NCBI RefSeq assembly: GCF_002019735.1
Contig: NZ_KV917378.1
Coordinates: 1,638,869-1,702,868 of the forward strand
Origin: Salipaludibacillus agaradhaerens
Lineage (GTDB): Bacteria > Bacillota > Bacilli > Bacillales > Salisediminibacteriaceae
DNA length: 64,000 nucleotides
Direction: 5' to 3'
The notes beneath the pieces were generated by a model that saw only the letters and a program-made list of their open reading frames with translations, did no database searches and was not told the DNA's origin. A program made the position numbers and the translations under genes. Below are positions 19,216 to 28,672 of this stretch, piece after piece; within the stretch, counting starts at the first letter, position 1; the number at the start of each line of letters is the position of its first letter.

Positions 19216-20121
19216 TCATTGTTTGAAGAGTTCACTGTTTTCTGTACGTAAGCGGTAGTTTGCTACAGCACCGATTAAGCCAGCATCATTTTTGAAATAA
19301 CAAATATCTGTGGGAACAGGGAAACCAATGAATTCTGTCAACTTTTCATTTAATTCATCTAGAAATGTAGGACGTCGGGTAATGCCACCTCCAATTAGTA
19401 TTTTTTGTGGGTCTATAACAGAAGCAACATTAATCACACAGTTCGCTAACTGTGTATAGAAGTGATCAACTACATGTAGAGCTCGTTCGTCTCCTTCATC
19501 ATAAGCAGAAAAAACATCTTCTCCAGTCACCTTATCAACCGGCTGTTTCGTTAAATGGGCATAGTCCATTCTCAAGCCTTTAACTGAGGCTTGACGGCTC
19601 ATTGAATTCTTCAACGATAATCCATCTTCCTTATTTCCTGAGATCATGAAGCCAAATTCTCCAGAACGAAAGGAACGTCCATGATAGAGCTGATTATTTA
19701 GAAATAAGGCACCACCAATACCTGTACCTACTGTTAAACAAGCAAAATCAGTCAACTCATTGGCTTTTCCAAGCCATTTTTCTGCTAATGCCACACAATT
19801 AACATCGTTTTCAACTGTTACTGGTAATGATGTTCTCTGCTCTATTAGGGCTTTTAAATGTGTGTCATTAAAGCCTATCACCGCACCTCCCATTTGGATG
19901 TAGCCGGTATCAGGATTAATGAATCCCGGTGCACTAATAGCGATTGCCGTGATTTGCTCACGATAAGTTGCAGCTAGCGAGTCAATCGATGATAGAATTG
20001 TATCTGCGTCTCCGTTATTTGACGAGATAAGTTCTTTCTTTATAATCGTGCCTTGCTTATTGATAAGGCCCCATTTCATCATTGTGCCCCCGATATCAAT
20101 AGCTAAATACATGTTTTCCAT
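19216..20121 (-). CDS. ROK-family sugar kinase, beta-glucoside kinase (BglK)-like
   Basis: A 301-residue ROK kinase: phosphate motif AIDIGGTMMKWGL near the N terminus, ENDVNCVALAEKWLG in the middle and TVGTGIGGALFL. The zinc-binding CxCGxxGC segment and its partner histidine, usual in ROK glucokinases and repressors, are missing; the protein reads RSGEFGFMISGNKEDG there. That absence is a feature of beta-glucoside kinases of the BglK group. Coupling to the adjacent 6-phospho-beta-glucosidase supports phosphorylation of cellobiose-type sugars at C6. Start ATG 20121 stands ten bases after AAGGAG. Further upstream the frame is repeat sequence. Confidence 0.82.
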   Translation of the reverse strand: MENMYLAIDIGGTMMKWGLINKQGTIIKKELISSNNGDADTILSSIDSLAATYREQITAIAISAPGFINPDTGYIQMGGAVIGFNDTHLKALIEQRTSLPVTVENDVNCVALAEKWLGKANELTDFACLTVGTGIGGALFLNNQLYHGRSFRSGEFGFMISGNKEDGLSLKNSMSRQASVKGLRMDYAHLTKQPVDKVTGEDVFSAYDEGDERALHVVDHFYTQLANCVINVASVIDPQKILIGGGITRRPTFLDELNEKLTEFIGFPVPTDICYFKNDAGLIGAVANYRLRTENSELFKQ

Positions 20122-20208
20122 GAGTGTATGACTCCTTTTTAAGTTAACTTTTATTAGCGTCTCAGATAATATTTTTAAACCCACTTCATCATACAAACAC
20201 ACACCAGA

Positions 20209-20372
20209 ATATAACGAATCTTCCATCAGTGGGCGTTTTCACTTCTCCCACTAATTGGTAATTGAGTTAGTCAGAAAATGAGTGGCCGTTTACTCCCACC
20301 TGAATACATTTACCTCTCCTCTCTATTTTTCATGCGGGAGTTTTACGGACGGTTATCTGTGATACAACGACT
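20209..20372 (+). repeat. Dispersed 152-bp element family 1, full-length copy, forward
   Basis: From ATATAACGAATCTTCC to GGTTATCTGTGATACAACGA. The main stem reads ACTCCC against GGGAGT where the array copies have CCTCCC against GGGAGG. This is a compensatory C-G to A-T change that keeps pairing. It lies about 90 bases upstream of the ROK kinase start. Confidence 0.9.
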
Positions 20373-21166
20373 CATCCAGGGACGATTACCCTAGGTTTCT
20401 TTAACAAACTTCGTATCATTTCAGCTTCAGATGTGGCGATCTTCCTTTTCCCGCAGCTCTTTTTTACAAACGCAGCTGATGTCGCTTAGTTATCATTTGT
20501 CGATTTTGCTCGATGTGAATTTTTTCACTTAAATATTTTAAAGATGATAGCTCCCCCTATCTCAACACGTCATGTAGATGGGAACTTTTACTTAGGTAGC
20601 GTGGAGATGCTATCTGATTTCTCAATGTTTCAGCTTGCGGAAACGAGACGAGTTCGCTGTGACAGGCATTCATTTTTAAAAAAAGCCAATGGTCAGCGAT
20701 AGTGTTATTAGACGCCCCAAGAAAATCCCCCTTAATCCCTCGTTATATCGTCCATCACCTTCCTTTAAGTTGCTTGAATCGTTGAGACAAAACGTACGAT
20801 CTCTCGTAAAGCAATAAATAATTATCCGTCATCAACATTAATGTCCTAGCAAAGCCTACCCTCATACAAGTCACTCACTCTGATACAAGTTCATCATCGA
20901 TTTTTATCGCAGCCTTTGCTATTAGGCACAGCTACTTATGCATTGACGAATCCGCAAAATAACGAATTCATTTATAAGGCTAGATAAAATAACCTTATAA
21001 ATGATTTAACAACCCCAAGTTAAACAAATAAAATACTGAAGAATCACCAGTTTAGCGCTTTCATTTCACTTTTAATAGCAACAGAGAGATGACGTTCTCT
21101 CTGCTAAATAATTTACTAAACCGCTTTCGCTTCACTTATTAGTCTATTGGATGAGAAATTAAACTG
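20373..21166. other. Gene-free 790 bp with repeat remnants and a perfect inverted repeat
   Basis: No convincing gene. Weak blocks resembling repeat family 2 occur near 20420-20465 and 20630-20680 (TTTCAGCTT; GAAACGAGACGAGTTCGCTG). CATTTATAAGG (20969-20979) and CCTTATAAATG (20993-21003) are an exact 11-bp inverted repeat with a 13-base loop and no T run. TTTAGCGCTTTCA at 21051-21063 and ACCGCTTTCGC at 21119 are cre-like. Confidence 0.55.
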
Positions 21167-22189
21167 TCAACTATTAATTTTTTTTATGCGTGATGACGAC
21201 CTGATGACTAGCTCCGGAGCTACTTTAACCGCTCCCGGTTTTCCATGGTCCTTGATCATATCTTTAAGCATCATAGCCGCCATATGTCCAATTTTTTCTT
21301 TATCCTGCTTCACAGTTGTTAACGGAGGATCTGAATAACGGGCAGCTAAAATATCATCACAGCCTACAATAGCAAAGTCGTTTATATTGTAACCATGGTC
21401 TCTGATCGCTTTTATTGCGCCAAGTGCCATTAAATCAGAAACGGCGAAAATGGCTTTCGGTATGTCCTTCTCTTGTAAGAGTTCTGTCATCTTCTCATAG
21501 CCACTCTGCTCAAAAAAATCACCATGCTTCATCCATTCTGGTCTTATTGTCAGACCACATGCCGTCATCCCACGTTCAAATGCGTCCGCTCTCATTTCAG
21601 AAATAGGAGAAGACGGCAAGCCGCCGATGAATGCTACTTCTCGGTGCCCTTCTAAATACAAATAGTCAACGACAAGGGTTGAAATTTGTTCATTATCAGT
21701 CATGATGTAGGCGGAATGCTCTCCTGTCAGCTCTAAATCAACGCCGATACATGGAATATCACTTTCATCCAATTTCTTAATAGACGGTTCTATCTCACCG
21801 CCTGCAATAATAAGACACCCATCCACATTGTAGTGTCGACACCTTGCTAAATAATCTTCGCCATTTGGGTTAAAACGTTCATTCGAAAAAAATAATAGAT
21901 CAAAACCTTCCACCCCAATCACTTTCTTGAAAGCGTTTAAAACCTCAATGAAGAATGGATGATTTAAATTAGAGTTAATCTTCCCTGCATAAATAACACC
22001 GATAACATTAGACACTTTTTTAGCCAATGATTGTGCTGAGTATGTAGGACGATACCCATACTCTTCCATAATCTTCAATACTTTCCCTCTTGTTTCTGCC
22101 CCTATATCGTCATAGTTATTAATAATTTTTGAGACGGTAGATTTAGAAACACCTGCTAATTTTGCAATTTCTGTAATCGTTAACTTCAA
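21167..22189 (-). CDS. LacI-family transcriptional regulator
   Basis: A 340-residue repressor. The N-terminal HTH is LTITEIAKLAGVSKSTVSKI with the hinge ETRGKVLKIMEEYGYRP, followed by a sugar-binding periplasmic-type core (NVIGVIYAG; MTDNEQISTLVVDYL; GCDDILAARYSDPPLTTV). The preferred start is TTG 22189, which follows AGGTGA and gives the usual MKLTITEIA opening. GTG 22198 is also in frame but overlaps that ribosome site. It lies upstream of the ROK-GH1 pair on the same strand and is the likely regulator of that pair, by location only. Confidence 0.92.
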   Translation of the reverse strand: MKLTITEIAKLAGVSKSTVSKIINNYDDIGAETRGKVLKIMEEYGYRPTYSAQSLAKKVSNVIGVIYAGKINSNLNHPFFIEVLNAFKKVIGVEGFDLLFFSNERFNPNGEDYLARCRHYNVDGCLIIAGGEIEPSIKKLDESDIPCIGVDLELTGEHSAYIMTDNEQISTLVVDYLYLEGHREVAFIGGLPSSPISEMRADAFERGMTACGLTIRPEWMKHGDFFEQSGYEKMTELLQEKDIPKAIFAVSDLMALGAIKAIRDHGYNINDFAIVGCDDILAARYSDPPLTTVKQDKEKIGHMAAMMLKDMIKDHGKPGAVKVAPELVIRSSSRIKKINS

Positions 22190-22379
22190 TCGCTTCACCT
22201 ACTTGTCTTTGATGATAAGCTTTTTAATAATGAGTAACAGTTAATTTCGATAAACTATTATACCATGTTTTGTCGTATCATTTTTTAACATGGAAGATTA
22301 TCCTTGTTGATTTGGCAACTTACTTTCATTCTTTAAAATAAATGTCACAAATTAACGTCCATCACGAACAATAATAAAA

Positions 22380-22502
22380 CGTTCGTACTTCTCCCACTGA
22401 TTGATCGTTGAGTTGATCAGGACATTAACGGCCGTTTGCACCGGCCTAAATACATTTACCTCTCCTCACTATTTTAAATCGGGAGGTTTACGGACAGCTA
22501 TA
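22380..22502 (+). repeat. Dispersed 152-bp element family 1, 5'-truncated copy
   Basis: Starts at the second hairpin arm (CCCACTGATTG) and keeps GATCAGGACATTA, CCGGCCTAAATAC, CTCTCCTCACTATTTTA and GGGAGGTTTACGGAC. The first arm is lost. It lies in the gene-free stretch between the lacI-type start (22189) and the licR-type stop (22648). Confidence 0.85.
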
Positions 22503-22560
22503 GATAGTAAGGTGCCCCATATCATTACCGTTTCTTAGCGTTTTAAAATCCACAAACACT

Positions 22561-22589
22561 AAAAAATACCGTACATTTTAAACGTACGG
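22561..22589 (-). terminator. Intrinsic terminator downstream of the LicR-type gene
   Basis: CCGTAC and GTACGG pair around a nine-base loop. TATTTTTTAG follows on the minus strand. Confidence 0.75.
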
Positions 22590-22647
22590 CAATCAGAAAG
22601 CAACTAAACTTTTATCTCGTCTTCCGGTGATATCACTAGCTTAACCG

Positions 22648-24603
22648 TTATGGCCCGTGTATACCTTTTAATAACACGTTCATAATGTCTTTTTCTTCTT
22701 TACACTTTAAACATTCCTGCACAAGCGCTGGACTTTCAACTATCTTTGTTAAGAGTGCATACAAGCATTCTAAATCTTCAGTACTCTCTTTTTTCACATT
22801 TAATAAACATACGAGTTGGACTGGTTTGTCTCCCCACATAACGGGCTTTTCCAATGTACAAACCGCTACGAAAGTTTCTTCCCACATCGGGGTAATTGGA
22901 TGAGGGATCGCTACTAAATTTCCGTATGAGGTGGGAGCAATTTTTTCACGGCTGTAGAGACCTTCTATAAAGCTATTGTCCACAAAACCTCGGTTTTGCA
23001 AATGAGCAGCTAACAGTGAAAGAACCTCGTCTTTTGTCTCGCATGGCTGATTAACTAAAATTAAATCGCGATAAAGGTAGTGGCCAACGGTCATATGACG
23101 ATCTGATATAAAATGATCGACTTTGGAAAAATCATTATCTGTCAAAATGGTATTCACATACACAATCGGGACGGGGAGTTCTTCTTGAATTGGCAATGAG
23201 CTGATAATAACATCGATGTCCGCTAATGAGCACTGGCTTAGTTTATAATACTCGGTCGTTTTCACAACCTCAATCTTATCGGCAAAGCGGGATTTCAATT
23301 TATATTTAATCATCTGGGCACTACCTACACCAGAAGCACACACGATAATCGCTCGCTTCGGCTTATCAACTCTCAAATTTCGCCTTTCTATGGCAGCTCC
23401 AATATGAAGTGCCAAGTAGCCAATTTCATTCTCATCAATGGTGACGTTCGTTAACTCCTCCAATGCGATCCCTGCAATGATCCCTGCTTCAAAAGCCATT
23501 GGATATGTTTTTTTAATATCTTGTAGCAATGGATTTCTAATATTCATACCATAGCGGTATCTGTTAATAGCAGGCTTTAAATGAAGACTCATCGCCATAA
23601 TCAGTTCTTCATCCTCTGCAATGTCTAACTTTAGTTTCTTCTCAATGTCGCCTAGTAATTTTTTTGTCAATTGAAGGTAATCATCATCAATAATGGGCGT
23701 TAAATCTTCCACTTTCATATGATGGTTCGCTACTATTTTCGTACCGAGTAAATGCAATGTAATGTAAGCTACCTCTGAATCTGGGAAGGTAACCTGTAGC
23801 TTTTTTTCCGTATCTCTAATAATGTCACATGCTACACTATATTCCTTTTGACCTTTCATTTCTTGATTGTCATCATTGAATAGAGACACATGATGGCCAG
23901 ATATCACACGTTTATAGGCGATGACTAAATGAATAAATAAATTATTAATAGCAATATCAGATAATGTCATCCCGTTTTGTTTAATCCGTTCAAGAATGAT
24001 CGTCCAAATTGCTTGATATTTCTCCGCCTCAATTAAATCAGATAGCTGATTCGTCAAAATTGTTGTGGCTGTTTCTTTTGTTCTATCAAACAAATATTCT
24101 GCTAAACAGAAACGTAATTTCATTTCACTTCCTGTTACCTTTAAGCCATGATTCGGCCTTTTCGCCAATGTTAAACCATAATTAGTAAAAATACGTTTAA
24201 CTTCCTTTAGGTCGTTCTGTAGTGTCGATTTACTCACATGCATGGCATCCGCTAAATCATCAATTTTCACGTATCCTTCTGCCAAAAGTAATGTCTTCAT
24301 GACAAAAACGATGCGCTCTTCAGGGGTATCAGGCACCGTATCATTGTTTTCTTGTTTTGTCTCGACAATTGTTTGTAAATATTTCCTGAATTGTTCATGA
24401 TCATAAATGACAAGATGATATCCCTTACCCCGAATAGACACAATTGTAGCATCATGAGATTTCAGTTGCTTATTGAGTAATTTAATATCAGCTCGTATTG
24501 TCCGTGGTGAGACGTGATTCACATTCGCTAAATAATCACTCGTTATAGGGGCATCTGCTGCGATCAGTTCTCTCAATGTTTTGGTAAAGCGGGGATTTAT
24601 CAT
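22648..24603 (-). CDS. licR: LicR-type PRD transcriptional activator with PTS EIIB- and EIIA-like domains
   Basis: A 651-residue multidomain regulator. It has an N-terminal HTH (about 5-60) and a second HTH/Mga-like domain (95-160). PRD1 (about 185-295, with His225 and His284) and PRD2 (about 305-410, with His341 and His400) follow. Then come an EIIB-like domain with Cys422 in VCASGVGSAQ, and an EIIA-2 domain with His568 in AIPHPI. Such proteins sense PTS phosphorylation and activate oligo-beta-glucoside operons (LicR, MtlR types). The adjacent upstream PTS operon is the obvious target, so LicR is the best analogue. ATG follows GGAG at five bases. A terminator follows the gene. Confidence 0.88.
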   Translation of the reverse strand: MINPRFTKTLRELIAADAPITSDYLANVNHVSPRTIRADIKLLNKQLKSHDATIVSIRGKGYHLVIYDHEQFRKYLQTIVETKQENNDTVPDTPEERIVFVMKTLLLAEGYVKIDDLADAMHVSKSTLQNDLKEVKRIFTNYGLTLAKRPNHGLKVTGSEMKLRFCLAEYLFDRTKETATTILTNQLSDLIEAEKYQAIWTIILERIKQNGMTLSDIAINNLFIHLVIAYKRVISGHHVSLFNDDNQEMKGQKEYSVACDIIRDTEKKLQVTFPDSEVAYITLHLLGTKIVANHHMKVEDLTPIIDDDYLQLTKKLLGDIEKKLKLDIAEDEELIMAMSLHLKPAINRYRYGMNIRNPLLQDIKKTYPMAFEAGIIAGIALEELTNVTIDENEIGYLALHIGAAIERRNLRVDKPKRAIIVCASGVGSAQMIKYKLKSRFADKIEVVKTTEYYKLSQCSLADIDVIISSLPIQEELPVPIVYVNTILTDNDFSKVDHFISDRHMTVGHYLYRDLILVNQPCETKDEVLSLLAAHLQNRGFVDNSFIEGLYSREKIAPTSYGNLVAIPHPITPMWEETFVAVCTLEKPVMWGDKPVQLVCLLNVKKESTEDLECLYALLTKIVESPALVQECLKCKEEKDIMNVLLKGIHGP

Positions 24604-24843
24604 ATTAGCTCCTCTCCTTCTATGCGACGTCGGTATGAGATAAATTCTCCAGTTACTTATCTATCATACTGTTAAATGACAAGGTGGTAGTACTTACAAG
24701 ACATCTTAACGTCCATATGCCATTTTGTAACTGCTCTCGTACGCGTCCAGGTATGAAGGAAACGAGAAGACTTTGACTTACCGTTAGGAGCTTTAAGGTT
24801 AATGCCATCGCCTTCTCATTGTTTTCATTTTAAAGATATGTTC
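24604..24843. other. 240-bp spacer between the GH1 gene and the licR-type gene
   Basis: No gene seen. No terminator is evident after the GH1 gene, so licR could be transcribed by read-through. Bases 24722-24790 vaguely resemble repeat family 2 (GCGTCCAGGTATGAAGGAAA). Confidence 0.35.
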
Positions 24844-26229
24844 TTAAAATCCGTTATTCTCAGCTACTTCTTTAAACCAATAGGCACTTTTCTTTGCCGT
24901 TCGCTCTTGCGTTTCAAGATTCACAGAATAGAAGCCGTAACGATTTTTATAAGCATTCATCCACGACCAGTTATCCATAAACGTCCATAAATGATAGCCT
25001 TTCGTATGACATCCTTCCTCAATGGCTTTATGAAGCCATGTGAGGTGACCTTTAATAAAGTTTATTCGATAGTCGTCCTCAATACGACCATCTTTTAGAA
25101 AACGATGTTCGTCTTGGACACCCATGCCGTTTTCGGAAATAAATGACGGGATATTTCCGTAGTTATTTTTTAAATTTATCATAATATCGTAGATGCCTTT
25201 TTCATAAATTTCCCAACCTCTGTAAGGGTTCATTTTCCTCCCTGGCATCTCATAGTTGTCAAAAAACCAATCTGGCATAAACGGGGACTCTGGGTTCGGC
25301 ACGTGATCTTTCGCTTTAACTCGTCGCGGCTGATAGTAATTGACTCCAAGTATATCGACGGTGTTCTCTTTAATCACAGTTAAATCTTCTTTCTTATAGG
25401 CGGGAAGATGCTCATATTCATTTAACAATTCGATGAGTTCAGTTGGGAATTCTCCTAAAACAGCAGGATCTAAGAAACTCCTATTAAAAAAGAGATCTGC
25501 TCTGTGAGCCGCCTTCAAATCATCAGGATGTTGACTTCTAGGATAAGACGGCGTCAAATTTAATATAATCCCGATTTGTCCCTTTGTATCCAATTTGCGA
25601 AAATGACTAATAGCAAGAGCACTCGCAAGCATTGTATGGTAAGCTACTTGAAATGCTTTCTGTGCATCCACAATGTTTGGATAATGGAAATCATAGAGAT
25701 AACCGCCTTCAACAGGGACAATCGGTTCATTAAACGTGAACCACATTTTTACCCGATCTCCGAATAAGTCGAAGCACTGTTTCGCGTAATCAGCAAACAA
25801 AGCTACCACGTCACGATTTTCAAACCCGCCTTTATCTTGCAGCTCTTTCGGCATATCGAAGTGGTACAAGTTAACAAACGGTTCAATATCGTGTTGTAAT
25901 AGTTCATCAATCACATGGTTGTAAAAGTTAACGGCTTCCTTATTAACCTCACCTTCTCCTCCAGGTATAAGCCGTGCCCAAGAAATTGAGAAGCGAAAGG
26001 AATTATGACCAATCTCCTTCATTCGTTGAATGTCTTCTTTATATTGATAATAAAAATCAGAGGTCATTTCAGGCCCTACACCGTCAAAAAAGCGATTCGG
26101 CTCTATTTTATACCAATGATCCCAAATATTCTCACCTTTACCTCCTTCGTGTGCTGCTCCTTCCATTTGTGTAGCTGAGGCGGCACTCCCCCACCAAAAG
26201 TTATCTGGAAATTTATATTGTACTGTCAT
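24844..26229 (-). CDS. GH1 6-phospho-beta-glucosidase of the PTS operon
   Basis: A 461-residue family GH1 enzyme. Glu168 in FNEP is the acid/base and Glu366 in ISENGMG the nucleophile. The phosphate-site region reads SWMNAYKNRYGF. Ser422 and Tyr431 keep the LacG-like spacing, but the lysine is one position early (Lys428) and Asn429 takes its usual place. This variant occurs in PTS-linked GH1 enzymes. It follows the IIA gene by 19 bases in IIB-IIC-IIA-GH1, so it should split the imported phosphorylated disaccharide. In B. subtilis the lic operon uses a GH4 enzyme instead. GGAG lies nine bases before ATG. Confidence 0.9.
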   Translation of the reverse strand: MTVQYKFPDNFWWGSAASATQMEGAAHEGGKGENIWDHWYKIEPNRFFDGVGPEMTSDFYYQYKEDIQRMKEIGHNSFRFSISWARLIPGGEGEVNKEAVNFYNHVIDELLQHDIEPFVNLYHFDMPKELQDKGGFENRDVVALFADYAKQCFDLFGDRVKMWFTFNEPIVPVEGGYLYDFHYPNIVDAQKAFQVAYHTMLASALAISHFRKLDTKGQIGIILNLTPSYPRSQHPDDLKAAHRADLFFNRSFLDPAVLGEFPTELIELLNEYEHLPAYKKEDLTVIKENTVDILGVNYYQPRRVKAKDHVPNPESPFMPDWFFDNYEMPGRKMNPYRGWEIYEKGIYDIMINLKNNYGNIPSFISENGMGVQDEHRFLKDGRIEDDYRINFIKGHLTWLHKAIEEGCHTKGYHLWTFMDNWSWMNAYKNRYGFYSVNLETQERTAKKSAYWFKEVAENNGF

Positions 26230-26248
26230 TGATCATCACTCCCTATGT

Positions 26249-26566
26249 CTATTCCTTTAGTCGATATATTTCAATAATTTCTACAGCTAAATCACGTACA
26301 GTCATAGATGTCATTAAATGATCTTGAGAGTGAATTAATAACACGTTAACTGGATTTTCTTCGCCAGCTGCTTCCTTCTGTATGAGCTTTGTTTGAAATT
26401 CATGGGCTTTCGTTAATTCTGCTCCTGCCTCTTTTACTAGCTCGTCAGCTTTTGCAAAATTCCCCACTTTCGCTTCTTGAATTGCCTCCATTGCACTCCC
26501 TTTACCGTTCCCTGCATAAAGTATAATTTGAAAGGCTGTCTCTGTTAAATCAATCGGTTGTTCCAT
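26249..26566 (-). CDS. PTS lactose/cellobiose-type EIIA component
   Basis: A 105-residue phosphocarrier, exactly the length of the lac/cellobiose IIA family, mostly helical. Its phospho-accepting His79 is in LLIHSQDHLMTS. It passes phosphate from HPr to the IIB gene product. The start is ATG 26566, eight bases after AAAGGTGG. The GTG at 26578 lies inside that ribosome site and is unlikely. It lies 26 bases downstream of the IIC gene. Confidence 0.94.
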   Translation of the reverse strand: MEQPIDLTETAFQIILYAGNGKGSAMEAIQEAKVGNFAKADELVKEAGAELTKAHEFQTKLIQKEAAGEENPVNVLLIHSQDHLMTSMTVRDLAVEIIEIYRLKE

Positions 26567-26592
26567 GTCACATTCCACCTTTGAACTGTTTG

Positions 26593-27867
26593 TTAGTGTT
26601 TTCTTTCTGTCTCATAAAATTGCTTATCCATGATGCGTAAGAAAGGCCACCATATAATTAAGACGATGAATAGATTAATAGCTTGAAGAACACCGCCTTG
26701 CCAAGAATTTGTAGCTAGTGCACCATTTAATATCATCGGTGTCGTCCATGGGACAATAACCCCTGTTGGTGCTGGAACAATACCTGCTGCCATTGTAAAA
26801 TAGGTGAATATTGCTACGACTACCGGTGCCAAAAGCCACGGAATAAGAACGAGTGGGTTCATAATGATTGGCAATCCAAATATGATCGGTTCGTTAACAT
26901 TAAAAATACCAGCTGGAGCACCTAGTTTTCCCAGTTCTTTCATTTGACGGCTTTTTCCGATAATAAATATACCGATAATAACAGCTAACGTCATACCTGA
27001 GCCGCCCATTCCAACGATGAAAGAATCTATAAACTGTTTACTGACGATATGAGGTAATGCTTCTCCATCTTGAAACGCTAGCAAATTCTCATTGGCTAGT
27101 GCGTACCAGATCGGATCAAAAACTGAATTCACAATAATTTGCCCATGAAGTCCAAAAAACCAGAATAATTGTATTAAAAGGACGGCAACGATTGTTGCAG
27201 GCAATCCTGCCCCTAAGGCTGTCAATGGCGCTTGAACGACGGTATATATGAAGTCCTGAACACTTTCAAAACGCGTCATATCAAAAATAATTCTTACAAC
27301 TAAAAACGTTGTGAGCGTAAAGGTCATAGGAATTAATGCACTGAAAGATCTGGCCACCGCTGAAGGAACGCCTTCTGGCATTTTGATCGTAAAGCCTTTT
27401 CTCGTAAAATATTGATATAACTCTGCTGCTAAGAAAGCCGTGAATATACCAACAAACATGCCTTGAGCACCAAGACTCGTTGTCGGTATGACACCTTCTA
27501 CGCCTTCAAGTACTTGTGGTGTCAAAATTAAAAAGGCTGCAAGTGCCGCTACACCACCATAAATAGCTTCGCCTTCATAGCTTTGCGTCAGTTTGTATCC
27601 TATTCCAATAATGACGAACAACCCCATAATGGTTAATGTCGCATTAGAAGCAGAGCTTAACGCCCCTTGATATGTCCCAAACGCCTCCTCACCTATAAGA
27701 CGATCGAGAAACGGTAAATTAGCAATAACAACAAAGATCGAGCCAAAAATAATTAACGGTAGCGCTACCATAAAACCGTCTCGAAGTGCTGTCAAATAGC
27801 GGTTATTGTTCAACTTGTCTGCCACCGGCATTAAAAACTTTTCTAACATTTCCATAAATTTATTCAT
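26593..27867 (-). CDS. PTS lactose/cellobiose-type EIIC permease
   Basis: A 424-residue membrane permease that binds and translocates a beta-linked disaccharide. Features are an N-terminal amphipathic start (FLMPVADKLNNNRYLTALRDG), about ten hydrophobic segments, and the family signature GIFNVNEPIIFGLPI around residues 320-335. Its closest functional analogues are CelB/LicC permeases; cellobiose or lichenan oligosaccharides are the likely substrates. GGGAGGG stands nine bases before ATG. Confidence 0.94.
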   Translation of the reverse strand: MNKFMEMLEKFLMPVADKLNNNRYLTALRDGFMVALPLIIFGSIFVVIANLPFLDRLIGEEAFGTYQGALSSASNATLTIMGLFVIIGIGYKLTQSYEGEAIYGGVAALAAFLILTPQVLEGVEGVIPTTSLGAQGMFVGIFTAFLAAELYQYFTRKGFTIKMPEGVPSAVARSFSALIPMTFTLTTFLVVRIIFDMTRFESVQDFIYTVVQAPLTALGAGLPATIVAVLLIQLFWFFGLHGQIIVNSVFDPIWYALANENLLAFQDGEALPHIVSKQFIDSFIVGMGGSGMTLAVIIGIFIIGKSRQMKELGKLGAPAGIFNVNEPIIFGLPIIMNPLVLIPWLLAPVVVAIFTYFTMAAGIVPAPTGVIVPWTTPMILNGALATNSWQGGVLQAINLFIVLIIWWPFLRIMDKQFYETERKH

Positions 27868-27897
27868 TATTTATTTCCCTCCCTATAAGCAGGATAC

Positions 27898-28209
27898 TTA
27901 GTTTAAACCAGCCAACTCTAAAGCCTTTGTCAATACAGCCTCTCCGTTAACTCTCCCGTAAGCCACTGGATCAATTACATCTACAGGTACATTCAACTCT
28001 TCTGCTTTCGCCTCATATTTCTTCTTCATGAATCTCATTTGTGGCCCGATTAATAAGACATCGACCTTTGGCAGCTCTGGAATTACTTTGTCTTGAGCAA
28101 CTGCCCAAATTTCCGCCTCTATCCCTTTCTCTTCAGCTACTTTCTCCATTTTTGACACAAGTAGACTTGTAGACATACCTGCAGAGCATGCCAGCATAAT
28201 TTTTAACAT
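27898..28209 (-). CDS. PTS lactose/cellobiose-type EIIB component
   Basis: A 103-residue cytosolic IIB protein with phosphocysteine Cys8 in IMLACSAGMSTS. The remainder is the P-loop-like alpha/beta fold typical of LicB/CelA (DVLLIGPQMRFM). It is the first gene of the operon. The start is ATG 28209, six bases after GGGAGGG. The upstream in-frame ATG 28224 precedes that site and is not supported. Confidence 0.94.
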   Translation of the reverse strand: MLKIMLACSAGMSTSLLVSKMEKVAEEKGIEAEIWAVAQDKVIPELPKVDVLLIGPQMRFMKKKYEAKAEELNVPVDVIDPVAYGRVNGEAVLTKALELAGLN

Positions 28210-28248
28210 TAGAATCCCTCCCATAAATTATTATTGATGTGTAATGCC

Positions 28249-28306
28249 ATTATATTTTAGAAGCGCTTTCAACTAAACTCACTCTTTTGCCGTTAGTTAA
28301 CGGCAA
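28249..28306 (-). promoter_or_regulatory. Promoter of the PTS operon: -10, cre and a 20-bp palindrome
   Basis: On the minus strand TATAAT (28254-28249) has no good -35 at 17 bases. A cre site TGAAAGCGCTTCTA (28271-28258) lies just upstream of it. A palindrome of 9-bp arms, TTGCCGTTA/TAACGGCAA with two bases between, is at 28287-28306. The weak -35 with an upstream palindrome fits activation by the LicR-type protein, and the cre fits CcpA repression. These roles are inferred. Confidence 0.72.
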
Positions 28307-28464
28307 TGATTATAACCAAAAATTTACTAAGATAATATTTCTAAATAAAACATCTTTTCTTAAGCTGGTAAGGCGTCTTATCTTATATGGAAGAGTAGAG
28401 ACAATAGCACAAAAGAAAGTAACCTCCACTCATCATTAATTAATGGTACCTTCACTAAATAAAA

Positions 28465-28497
28465 AGTGCGTATTGATGGTAATCATCAATACGCACT
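28465..28497 (-). terminator. Intrinsic terminator of the MMPL / YhgE-like operon
   Basis: AGTGCGTATTGATG and CATCAATACGCACT pair exactly (14 bp, five-base loop). CTTTTTATTT follows on the minus strand. It is about 175 bases after the YhgE-like stop, and the intervening sequence shows no gene. Confidence 0.85.
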
Positions 28498-28672
28498 CAT
28501 ATCGTCCAATAGCAATGTTTGTGTATATTTTAAGTGACACTTCAATGCCAAACATGTTTTTAATAAATCCGCTTTTAAGTGGCTGTTAGTTAGGCGTTGC
28601 CATGCTTTATCTTTAGTTTGCTAAGTGGATAAGACAACATGTAGCATAGATGAGACATGTGTAAAGTTTATA

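Noticed and set aside
20122-20226. N-terminal extension of the ROK kinase
   Set aside because: The extension runs into a repeat copy, and the family begins at the glycine-rich AIDIGGT just after ATG 20121.
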